Below are positions 37,790-47,402 of a DNA stretch of 64,000 bases, piece by piece. Position numbers and translations under genes: made by a program. Within the stretch, counting starts at the first letter, position 1; every line of letters starts with the position of its first letter. Source of the DNA: Panicum virgatum. Lineage: Eukaryota > Streptophyta > Magnoliopsida > Poales > Poaceae. The notes under the pieces were generated by a model, which worked only from the letters and a program-made list of their open reading frames with translations, searched no databases and was not told where the DNA came from. Location: the NCBI RefSeq assembly GCF_016808335.1, contig NC_053142.1:48665992-48729991 (forward strand). The letters run 5' to 3'.

Positions 37790-37846
37790 CCGGAGACTCC
37801 GGTCATAGTTCCGGATACTCCGGACCACAAAACTCAGAGTATCCGG
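37790..37846 (+). repeat. CCGGA-N3-TCCGG cluster 2 (LTR U5, three sites)
   Basis: Sites start at 37790, 37811 and about 37834 (mismatched); spacings 21 and 23 bp. Like cluster 1 it falls in the part deleted from the 3' LTR. Confidence 0.85.
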
Positions 37847-37936
37847 GCTGAGTCTGCGTCTGACAGGTTTTTAAGTGTCTTTGAGTTGCAGATTGCCTAT
37901 TCACCCCCCCTCTAGCCATCTTAAGGTCCTTTCAAT

Positions 37937-37948
37937 TAGTATCAGAGC
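37937..37948 (+). promoter_or_regulatory. primer binding site of the Copia element
   Basis: TAGTATCAGAGC, one base different from the standard initiator-Met site TGGTATCAGAGC, two bases after the 5' LTR. Confidence 0.85.
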
Positions 37949-37991
37949 CTGGCTCTGCATTCAAAGGGCTTAACCGTCCGGAGAGGTCAAG

Positions 37992-40700
37992 ATGTCGGAT
38001 GATGAAAAGAATCCAGAGAATCCGGTTAATGAAGGTGAAAAAGGTGTTCCCAGTGATAAAAGAGACAAAAACAAGAATGTAGAGCCATTCAACAACAACA
38101 AGAAAGGAAAGAATAAGAATGGTGGAGAAGAAAGTGAAGAAGAGACATCCGATGATGAGATGTCTTATGAGAAGTGGAAGGCATGGAGGGAAAAGAAGAA
38201 GGAGCAAAGGAAGAAAAAGTCTAGCTCCCGAGTTATTATCGATTCTAGTGATGACTCCGACACCGATTCCAAGAGAAGAGCCTCATGCTCTTCAAACAAG
38301 GGCAGCTCATCAAGGTCAAAAGGCAAAGGTGATTATCGAAGAGTTGCTCATGACTACACTTTTTCTCTACCTAGTGAGCATAATGCATCAAGTCACATGG
38401 GCAAGCCACCCTTCTTTGATGGCTCCGGATATAACCAATGGAAGACTAAGATGTTCGGCTACATGAAAGTTGTGGAAGTTGGGTGTGAAATTCCGGATGA
38501 AGATGAAACTCCAACACCGATTCAAGCATATGTACTACAAAGGAACTTTCAAGCATTGAACATCCTACACACATCCGTAAGTCCCGAAGAGTTTGACAAG
38601 ATAGAGAATGCACCAACCGCCAAGGATGCTTGGGACACTCTCCAAGTAAATCATCAAGGATCAAGGAAAGTCCGTGAATCAAGAATCAAGACATTAGAAG
38701 ATGAATTGAGCCTATTCTCCATGAAGAAAGATGAAAATGTCAAAGAAATGTACAACCGCATGAAGAAGATCACAAATCAAATCAAATCACTTAGTGGTGA
38801 CAAGTGGGGTGACCGTGAGATCGTGGACAAGCTCTTGACCGTGTATATGGCTAGGGATGTTACTCTACCTAGTTTGATTAGAGCCGAAAGAGGTTTCAAG
38901 CACTTCACCGCCGAGAATGTCCTTGGAAGAATTGAAGCTCACCATGATCAATTGAAGAGAGTCAAGATTAATCAAGATCTAGCCGAGCTTCAAGAACAAG
39001 AGGCAAAAAACAATGGGTTGGCACTTCAAGCTAAGTCAAAAGGTAAAGAAAAGGCAAACCAATCCTCAAAAAATGAAGGCACTAGTAGTGATGATGATAA
39101 CGAGCTTGATGATGAGCAAATGACCTTCTTTATCAAGAACTTCACAAGAGTATTGAAGAAAAGCAACTTTAGAAACTTTGGGAAGAACAAGAAGTATGAG
39201 CCAAGAAGAAGATCTAATAGGCCAAGCTTTGGGTGTAACAAAGTTGGGCATTTCATTGCCGATTGCCCGGAAGAGAAGAAGAAGAACAAAGACACCAAAG
39301 AAAGCTCATCCAAGAGAGATAGATCAAGATACAAGAAGCAAGCCGGAGAAGCTCATCTTGGTCAATAATGGGATTCACAACAAGAAAGTGAGTCCGAGAA
39401 AGAAGATGTTGCAACCATGGCTTTCAAGGCATCATCTCCACATCCTACAAGTTTGTTTGAAGATCTCACCGACGATGAGGATGAAGATCCTATCATGTGC
39501 TTCATGGCTAAAAACTCCAAGGTAACATCTCCAAACTCATCGGACGATGAAATGGATAATGAAGTAGAAGTTGCTAAACTAGTCAAGAAATATGGTAAAG
39601 GGGCCGCAACTAAAATGATGAAGTTAGTTATGAAACTAGATGAAGCGGATGAGACTCTTGAAACACAAGAAGAATTTATTAGACTTGAGAGAGAAAAATT
39701 CAAGGCTCTTGAAAAGGACCTCACCAATGAAAGGGAGGAAAACAAGATGCTTGTGAACTCAATTAAAGTCAAGAATGGCACTCTTCTTGAGCTAAAAGAG
39801 TCACTCTCTAGTGAAAAAGAAAAAGTGGATGATTTGACTAGAAAATTTTCTTTTGTCAATGACACTAACACTTTCCTAAGAAAGGATAATGAGAAACTTC
39901 AAGAGAGCATGACAAGCTTACAAGCTAATCACACGGCACTTGAAGTTCAATTTAATACTCTTTAGGAAAGTACTTCTAAGACTAGAGAGACATCTAATTC
40001 ATCTAGTCCTTCTACAAGTAATGGTTGTGCACAATGCTATAACTTAGATATTCAAACTTGTGCTACTAACCATGTTGAGATGAATGCAATGAAGAAAGAA
40101 ATCTCTAGACTCACTCATCTATTGCAAGAAGATGCTCCATCACATACGCTAGTCCCAAAGAAAAATCCCTCAACAAGGGTAGGTGAGTTTGAGAAACACA
40201 CTAAGGGATTTGGGTCAATATACATGAGCAAGTTTGGGTTTGAAAAAGGTAAGGGACTTGGTAGGAATGGGCAAGGTACTCCACATGCCATTCCATTTAT
40301 CAAGAACAAGAACAAGATCGCCTTGGGTGCTCAAGGAGGTCTAGTGAACATGACCACTCCCGTTCACAAGACAAATGATGTGATTCAAGAAAGTGGTCAT
40401 GTCAAATTCATCAAGAGAGGCACAACATGTGATGAGGGTGCTAAGATTGTTGCATCCTCATTCAAAGAAGATAAGTTCAAGGCCTCTAACTCAACCAAGA
40501 TCAAGGCACAAGAATCATCTCATGTATCATTTTATGCCGATTATGTATTGACAAGGAACCACTGTGGTAAAGTGGTTGCCAAGTTTGTAGGACACCGTAC
40601 ATGGAACACAAAAGTAAAAAGTCATGTTTGGGTGCCCAAAATTCTTGTGACTAACATTAAAGGACCCAAGTATTGTTGGGTACCTAAAAGAAAAGAGTAA
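37992..40700 (+). pseudogene. Copia gag with coiled-coil extension (two nonsense codons)
   Basis: ATG at 37992. An acidic and basic N terminus is followed by the Copia-type gag core (about residues 130-330, with FDGSGYNQWKTKM and AWDTLQVNH) and a zinc knuckle near 39220-39267. The knuckle reads SFGCNKVGHFIADC: the first zinc-binding Cys of the expected C-x2-C-x4-H-x4-C is Ser. Beyond it a long K/E-rich coiled coil follows, then a basic tail with GKGLGRNGQG. TAA at 39366-39368 and TAG at 39963-39965 interrupt an otherwise continuous frame ending at 40700. It would form the particle and bind RNA; this copy cannot. Confidence 0.9.
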
Positions 40701-40713
40701 CTTTGTTTTGTAG

Positions 40714-43700
40714 GGATACTCCTCCGGTGGATCAACTTGGGTGATTGATAGTGGATGCACAAATCATATGACCGGAGAAAGGAGTATGTTCGAAACTATA
40801 ACCGCATCGAGTGGAGATCATTTCATTACCTTTGCGGGAAATCAAAAGGGAAGAGTGCTTGGTACCGGTAACATTAATCTAAACTCAAAGTTCACTCTCT
40901 CAAAAGTTCTGTTAGTTGAGTCACTTGGTTACAATTTGTTGTCCATCTAATAACTTTGTGATTCGGGCTTCAATTGTTTTTTCACTAACGAGGGTGTAAC
41001 CGTCATTAGAAGAAGCGATGACTCTATTGCTTTCAAGGGGGTGCTCAAAGGAAAGCTCTATCTTGTGGATTTCTCTCAAGAGAAGGCTCAACTTGATGCT
41101 TGCTTGATAGCAAAGTCTAGCTTGGGTTGGTTATGGCATCGCCAACTAGCTCACGTTGGGATGAGAAATCTCAACAAGCTTCTAAAGGGGGATCACATCC
41201 TAGGACTAACAAATGTTTCTTTTGAGAAAGATCGTGTTTGTAGTGCATGCCAAGCCGGGAAGCAAGTTGGTGTTCCACATCCATCAAAGAGTATCGTCAC
41301 CACTGTCAAGCCATTTGAACTTCTACATATGGATCTCTTTGGTCTGGTGGCGTACATTAGCATTGGTGGTAACAAATATGCTCTTGTCATTGTTGATGAT
41401 TATTCTCGTTTTACTTGGTTATTCTTTTTGCATGACAAAAGTGTAGTGCAAGAGACCTTCAAGAAGTTTGCAAAAAGAGATCAAAATGAATTTGAGACTA
41501 AGATCAAGAAAGTGAGAAGTGACAACGGCACCGAATTTAAGAACACTAATGTAGAAGAGTTTCAAGATGAAGAGGGCATTGGTCATGAGTTCTCGGTTCC
41601 ATACACCCCTCAACAAAATGGAATTGTTGAGAGAAAAAATAGAACTCTTATTGAGGCCGCAAGAACAATGCTTGATGAGTACAAGATCTCGGATCAATTT
41701 TGGGCGGAAGCAATCAACACGGCATGTCATGCAATCAATCGCCTATATCTTCACAAGATCTTGAACAAGACGGCATACGAACTCCTACTCGGTAAAAAGC
41801 CTAACGTGTCTTACTTTAGAGTCTTTGGAAGTAAGTGCTTCATTCTAAACAAGAAGCCCAAGAACTCTAAGTTTGCACCTAAAGTTGATGAAGGATTTCT
41901 TCTTGGTTATGCCTCGAATGCTCATGGCTATCGTGTTTTCAACAAAACCTCCGGTTGTGTTGAAATAGCGTGTGACGTGACATTTGATGAATCTAATGGC
42001 TCTCAAGGAGAGCAAGTTGATAGTGTTGTAGGAATGGAAGAATCATCAAGTCAAGTCATCAAGAAGTTGGCAATTGGTGAGAAAAAGCCTCAAGAACAAA
42101 TAGACAATGATAATGATGATGAGTTGATGTTTCAAGGGCCATCTACCTCTACATCCGCTGCAAAACCCGGAAACTCCGGATATGAAGCCGGAGACTCCGG
42201 ACATCTTGACCGGAGTATCCAGACTCCAGACCGGAGTATCCGAGCCACTCAAGTTGAAGCATCAACTCAACATCAAGACCAGTCTCAAGACGATAGAGAA
42301 GCTGAACCAATCCAACATCAATCCTCCATTCCACATCCTAGAGTTCATCACATAATTCAAAAGAATCATCCCGTGGATAATATCCTTGGAAGCATAAGTA
42401 AAGGGGTAACCACTCAATCTCGTTTGGCTACTTTTTGTGAACATTACTCGATTGTTTCTTCCTTGGAACTTCTTAAGGTGGAGGAAGCATTAGATGATCC
42501 GGATTGGGTGATGGCTATGCAAGAGGAATTGAACAACTTCACTCGGAATGAAGTCTGGTCCTTAGTAGAAAGACCCAAGCAAAATATAATTGGAACCAAG
42601 TGGGTCTTTCGAAACAAACAAGATGAACATGGCGTGGTGACAAGAAACAAAGCAAGGTTGGTTGCTCAAGGCTACACACAAATCGAAGGTTTGGATTTTG
42701 GTGAGACTTATGCACCCGTAGCTAGGCTTGAATCAATTCGTATTTTGCTTGCCTATGCTACTCACCATGATTTCAAACTATATCAAATGGACGTGAAGAG
42801 TGCTTTCCTTAATGGTCCAATATCCGAATTAGTATATGTTGAGCAACCACCGGGTTTTGAAGATCCCAAATTCCCAGACCACGTCTACTTGCTCCATAAG
42901 ACGCTCTATGGGCTCAAGCAAGCCCCTAGAGCATGGTATGAATGTCTTAAGGACTTTCTCTTAAGGAAATGATTTGAAATAGGCAAAGCCGATCCTACTC
43001 TTTTCACTCGCAAAGTTGATAGAGATATCTTTGTGTGCCAAATATATGTCGATGACATTATATTTGGCTCTACTAACAAAACTTGGTGTGATGATTTTAG
43101 TAGGATTATGACAAAGAGATTTGAGATGTCTATGATGGGTGAGTTGACCTTCTTCCTCGGATTTCAAATCAAGCAACTAAAGTATGACACTTTCATTAGT
43201 CAAACCAAGTACATCAAGGATATGCTCAAGAAGTTTGACATGGAAAATGCCAAACCCATCAAAACTCCCATGCCAACCAATGGCCATCTCGACCTCAATG
43301 AAGATGGCAAGGCCGTGGATCAAAAGGTATATCGCTCTATGATTGGATCCCTTCTTTATCTATGTGCATCTAGGCCCGATATTATGCTTAGTGTGTGCAT
43401 GTGTGCAAGATTTCAAGCTAATCCGAAAGAATGTCATTTGATGGCGGTTAAGAGAATCCTAAGATATTTGGTCTTCACTCCTAACCTTGGTTTATGGTAT
43501 CCCAAGGGCTCATCTTTCGACTTACTTGGCTAATACGATTCGGATTATGCCGGTTGCAAAGTGGATCGAAAGAGCACTACGGGGACTTGTCAATTTCTTG
43601 GCCGGTTCTTAGTAGCTTGGAGCTCTAAGAAACAAAATTCAGTTGCCTTGTCCACGGCGGAGGCCGAGTATGTCGCCGCCGGTGCGTGTTGTGCACAACT

Positions 43701-43998
43701 CTTGTGGATGAGACAAACGTTGAGTGACTTTGGTTGTCATTTTGATGCAATTCCTCTATTTTGTGACAATGAGAGTGCAATCAAGTTAGCAAACAACCCG
43801 GTACAACACTCCCGAACAAAGCACATAGATATTTGTCATCACTTCTTAAGGGATCATGAGGCTAAGGGAGATATTGCTTTACAACATGTAAGCACCGACG
43901 GGCAACTTGCCGATATCTTTACTAAGCCTCTAGATGAGTCAAGGTTTTGTGCTTTGAGAAGTGAACTAAACATCTTGGATTCTTGTAACCTAGCTTGA
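40714..43998 (+). pseudogene. Copia pol: protease, integrase, reverse transcriptase, RNase H (three nonsense codons)
   Basis: It lies in the +1 frame relative to gag, just after a TAG at 40711. Protease DSGCTNHMTG (40744 on); pre-integrase zinc region with H and CxxC (about 41134-41260); integrase core with HMDLFG, SDNGTEF and the Glu in NGIVERKNR; reverse transcriptase from about 42500 with YVDD at about 43048; RNase H with ALSTAEAEYVA and the C-terminal DIFTKPL. TAA at 40948, TGA at 42970 and TAA at 43531 interrupt it, with no frameshift. The stretch between integrase and reverse transcriptase contains motif cluster 3 as coding sequence. Confidence 0.93.
42167..42243 (+). repeat. CCGGA-N3-TCCGG cluster 3 (inside pol, four sites)
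   Basis: Sites start at 42167, 42188, 42210 (mismatch) and 42231 (mismatch). It lies in the variable linker of pol and is read in frame; the 21-bp steps correspond to seven codons (for example AGDSG and DRSI units). Confidence 0.88.
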
Positions 43999-44265
43999 AT
44001 TACTGCATACACTTGAATGATCTTAGATTAAGTGGTTCTCTAAATGAAAAGATCTTGAAAACTTTCAAAAATGTGTGACTTTTGTTTTATGAAAAGTTTG
44101 GTTCTTCACTTTACTCACTTGAGATCATTGTTCTCCTTGATTGATTGTTGGCTGATCTTGAGTCGAGTAATTTCTCTCACACCTTTAGATCTTCAAAATT
44201 TATCTCTACCAAATCCATCTAGATCAAGTTCTTCTAAGCCATTGTATGCTCAGATTGAGGGGGTG

Positions 44266-44338
44266 CCGAAGTCTCCGGCCTGATACCCGGAGTCTCCGGA
44301 CGGTCCGGATTCTCCGGCCCAGAGGACGGATACTCCGG
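44266..44338 (+). repeat. CCGGA-N3-TCCGG cluster 4 (upstream of an internal TATA box)
   Basis: Sites start at 44266 (mismatch), 44287, 44305 and 44326 (mismatch). The last ends 15 bp before the TATATATA at 44354. Confidence 0.88.
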
Positions 44339-44353
44339 ATAATTAATTTTTCG

Positions 44354-44361
44354 TATATATA
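44354..44361 (+). promoter_or_regulatory. TATA-like box for the third Copia ORF
   Basis: TATATATA followed by a G-rich then CT-rich stretch. Its position directly after a motif cluster copies the LTR layout. Promoter activity is inferred. Confidence 0.4.
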
Positions 44362-44729
44362 CCGTGGGGGTCGGGGGTAACACGGTAGTTCTTCTTTTTC
44401 ACTACCGACGCCGCCCTCTCCCTTCTCCTCTCCCTCTCTCTCTCACCCTAGGGGCGATTTCAACCTTCCAACCATCACGAACTCGTCAATCTTTGAAGGA
44501 AGGCTCTTCTCCCCTCCGGAAACTCCGGGGAGGCTTTGGATTTGAAGTTCCCGCGCTCTCAACGGTCTCAAAGGTATTTTGAACTTCGGATCGCCCGATC
44601 TCCCAATGCCGTAGGTTTCTTTTAGGGTATCTCTTCCTAGCATGTGTAGGAACCTTTGGCTCAAGTTTCACGCAAATCCTATGACAAAATTCTTAGATTT
44701 TTGTAACCTAGGGTTTCGGGTGCTCGAGT

Positions 44730-44807
44730 CCGGATACTCCGGATATACACCCGGATACTCCGGACCCTCCTGGCCGGAGTTTCCGGGGATATACCCGGAG
44801 TCTCCGG
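44730..44807 (+). repeat. CCGGA-N3-TCCGG cluster 5 (before ORF3)
   Basis: Four sites starting 44730, 44751, 44774 and 44795; spacings 21, 23 and 21 bp. Confidence 0.9.
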
Positions 44808-44886
44808 ACTGGATCTCCATAGGCACATCCTCTTCTTCCCAATTCTATCCAGCTTGGTCTTGATCTCACTTATCTTTTCCTTAGGC

Positions 44887-46602
44887 ATGGTGAGGCCACG
44901 TGCTGGTGAGTCTCTAGAGGATGCGGAACAAAGGAGGCAAAAGCGACGTCATGATCCTCGCGCTCCAAGGGAGGATCCTCCAAACCCTCCAAGGGAGTTG
45001 CGTCCACGTCATCGCGCGAGCAAGGAACCCGCTGGCAGCAGTTCAAGAAAGGAGCCAAGGAAAGCTCCTTACATTTTGCAAAGCCAATCCGCGGCTCCTC
45101 CATCCCGTCCAACTCCAACAAGCAAGGGTATTGCTCATGACATTTGTCCTAAAACCCCTCCTCGCTTGCGAGTTGAATACTCCTCTGAGCAGCGCAACTA
45201 TCCAAGCGTTCCAAGGGTTCATCGATCTGGAATTGTTTCTGGCTTTACGGTTGAGATGGAAAGAAATTACTACAAGCAAGATGTGGCACTTAGGGAGGCA
45301 CGCAAGGAGAAAGTCTACAAATATGACAAGAGTGAAGGTCTTGAGAGGCGTTTTTGGTGTAAACTCCATGAAGACTTCTATTCCTCAGTGGTGATGTGCA
45401 AGTCTCGTGCTCCCATTGTCCCATGCAAGTACATGTATTGGAAATATTATGAAGATATGAAGGATCTATTCTTTAATGAGGATATGGATAAGTGCAAGGA
45501 GATGGGACTTTATGATATCATGGGCTTTCGCTATGATTGGAATGAGGAGATCCTAGGTCAATTCCACTCTTCCTTGTACTATGATGAAAAAGAGATTGCT
45601 TTCTATTGGACCACAGAGGGAATCAAATCTGGAGTAGATTATATGACCTTCTCTAGGTTACTTGGACTTGGCACTAAGGATGAGAAAAGATATCCCATTC
45701 ATGTTGAGGAACAACTCAAGTCATATCAAGTACCTACCTTGTTCTACAATCCTATTTGCGCTCAAGAAGGAAAGGCAGACCATCTTCTACCGGTATACTA
45801 TGCAATGAATCAATTCTTTAGAGCCACCATTGATGCAAAGGATGGTGATTCCGTGGCACTTAGATACTATGCAGTAAACCTTCTAGCCCGGACTTTGCCT
45901 AGTAGAAAACCTTTTTGCATCATGGACTTCATTTGGAATGAGCTAAGAAGGACTATGATTGAGGCCAAGAAGTCAATTCCTGCTGCACCGTACATCATGT
46001 ACATGATTGAGAGGGTGACAAAGGTCACATTTCCAAAGACAGTCAAGCATGAACATCTTCACCTGCGTGCCCGCTTTGGTGATGCACCACCTCTTCCTCC
46101 ATCTCATGCTGGTGCAACAAGAAACCCAAGACATGATCCTGCTCCATCTTCTGTGGGTGCCTCTTCATCGTCTCGTCACCGTCACCATGACTCTTTTGTG
46201 AAGAGGGCCCTCCGCAGCTTGTTTGGGATGTGCAGGAACATTGCACAAGATGTTCATAAGAACTCAAGGTCGATCAATGAGATTAGGGATCACATGGGGC
46301 TTCCTTTGGACACGCACCACGAGCTCCCGGACTTCGATGATCCATTTGCTGAGTGGGATGCCGCCGATGAGGCTGCTGTTGCTGCTGCTCATGCTCCACT
46401 TCCTCGTGCTCGTCGCCAAGCCCGTTCTCCTCGTCGTCGTGCTTCTACTTCCTCTCGCCGTGCTCCTCCAAGTGGCTAAGAAATCTTTGATGAGGAAGAG
46501 GAGACCGAGGAAGACGCGCCCCTCGACTACCGCGAGCACCCCGACTCCGCAGAAGATGAGGACACCTCCGAGGATGTCGCCCAAGATGAAGATGATGAGT
46601 AG
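44887..46602 (+). pseudogene. third ORF of the Copia element, after pol (env-position ORF)
   Basis: I take the ATG at 44887, three bases after the acceptor-like CCTTAG. 530 codons are open to TAA 46477-46479, then an acidic tail runs in the same frame to 46602. A basic, proline-rich N terminus is followed by a globular region (about residues 90-400, with FWCKLHEDFY, YDIMGFRYDWNEE and FSRLLGLG), and a basic Arg/Ser-rich C terminus. In SIRE-type elements this position holds the so-called env-like ORF. I see no signal peptide or membrane span, so an envelope role is not supported. The globular part recalls the plant transposon protein family that also occurs in Athila-type elements; function unknown. 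Confidence 0.75.
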
Positions 46603-47241
46603 ATGGACTTCATGCTTCTTTTCATTCCCTTTTTGGCATTGATGACAAAGGGGGAGTGAAAATGCCTTTTATATACTCATTTGGGCATGTATCGCCTTGT
46701 ATCGAACTTATGTCGTTTCCATTCCATTTCGAACTTCCTCGATCATTTGTAAGGACTATGTGGTGTGAGAACATTTGTAATGTGTGCTACTTTGTGCCTA
46801 GATGTGTTACTTATCTATGTTCTAAGGAATTTCTGCTAGTATGTGACATATTTGAGCTGTGTAACTATCTGTTTTTCTGTGTTTCTGTGTTCTGGTTCAG
46901 AAGGGCCGGATACTCCGGACCACAGGCCGGATTATCCGGATTCCCTGACCGGAGTCTCCGGGCTCCTACCCGGAGTCTCCGGGTCCTGCTGTCAAACAAT
47001 TTTTTTAGTGAATATCATGCCATATGCATCACACTTGTCTTTGCACTCATCTATTCACCCCACTGTAAAACATATTAGAGTTTTTGTGGTTCTCTTGATA
47101 TATATGCCAAAATTGTTGACATGTCAAGTCAAGTTGAAATTCAAAAGTTCATGGCTTACATTAAGGGGGAGCTCTTATATGCTAGACGTTTACTGTTTTA
47201 TGATTATCAAATGAGCTACATGTGGATTATCATCAATCACC
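46603..47241 (+). other. Copia 3' untranslated region with a second purine tract
   Basis: ACAAAGGGGGAG at about 46646-46656 resembles the true polypurine tract and could be an internal one. Motif cluster 6 lies at 46906-46982. No ORF is supported. Confidence 0.6.
46906..46982 (+). repeat. CCGGA-N3-TCCGG cluster 6 (3' internal region)
   Basis: Four sites starting 46906, 46927, 46949 and 46970; spacings 21, 22 and 21 bp. Confidence 0.9.
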
Positions 47242-47254
47242 AAAAAGGGGGAGA
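47242..47254 (+). promoter_or_regulatory. polypurine tract of the Copia element
   Basis: AAAAAGGGGGAGA directly before the 3' LTR start TGAAAG. Confidence 0.88.
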
Positions 47255-47255
47255 T

Positions 47256-47402
47256 TGAAAGTGATCTAGGCCCCTAAGTAGGTTTTGGTGAATAATGACA
47301 AAACACATGTATATTTAATCGTGTAATTGAGCATGTGTGCAGGTGTCTTTGAGTTGCAGATTGCCTATTCACCCCCCCTCTAGGCATCTTAATGTCCTTT
47401 CA
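47256..47402 (+). repeat. 3' LTR of the Copia element, internally deleted to 147 bp
   Basis: It matches the first 90 and last 57 bases of the 5' LTR with five mismatches in 147 positions. The central 1,180 bp is missing, joined at a GTG that occurs at both break points in the 5' LTR. TATA box and both motif clusters are lost from this copy. Confidence 0.93.

Larger units (their letters stand above)
36608..37934 (+). repeat. 5' LTR of the Copia element (1,327 bp)
   Basis: Starts TGAAAGTG, ends TCCTTTCA. A TATA box at 37110-37117 places U3 at about 36608-37140. It carries two clusters of the CCGGA-N3-TCCGG motif, one just upstream of the TATA box and one near the U5 end. Confidence 0.95.
43999..44886 (+). 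other. Copia spacer between pol and ORF3
   Basis: About 0.89 kb. It holds motif cluster 4, a TATA-like box (44354-44361), a CT-rich leader-like stretch (44395-44455), a donor-like AAAG|GTATTTT at 44570, motif cluster 5, and an acceptor-like TTTTCCTTAG ending at 44884. The parts look like a promoter, a first exon and an intron for ORF3; that reading is inference. Confidence 0.45.
36608..47402 (+). mobile_element. Ty1/Copia retrotransposon, SIRE/Maximus-like, nested in the LINE
   Basis: A 10,795-bp element with termini TGAAAG...CTTTCA, flanked by ACTTT on both sides. Order: 5' LTR, primer site, long coiled-coil gag, pol in Copia order (protease, integrase, reverse transcriptase, RNase H), a third ORF between pol and the 3' LTR, polypurine tract, 3' LTR. 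The large gag with a coiled-coil extension and an extra ORF after pol fit the SIRE/Maximus lineage. All ORF damage I see is nonsense codons without frameshifts, unlike the frameshifted LINE around it, consistent with the later arrival that nesting requires. Confidence 0.95.

Noticed and set aside
44887..46602. Calling the Copia ORF3 an envelope glycoprotein
   Set aside because: No signal peptide, membrane helix or cleavage site is visible; position alone is not enough.
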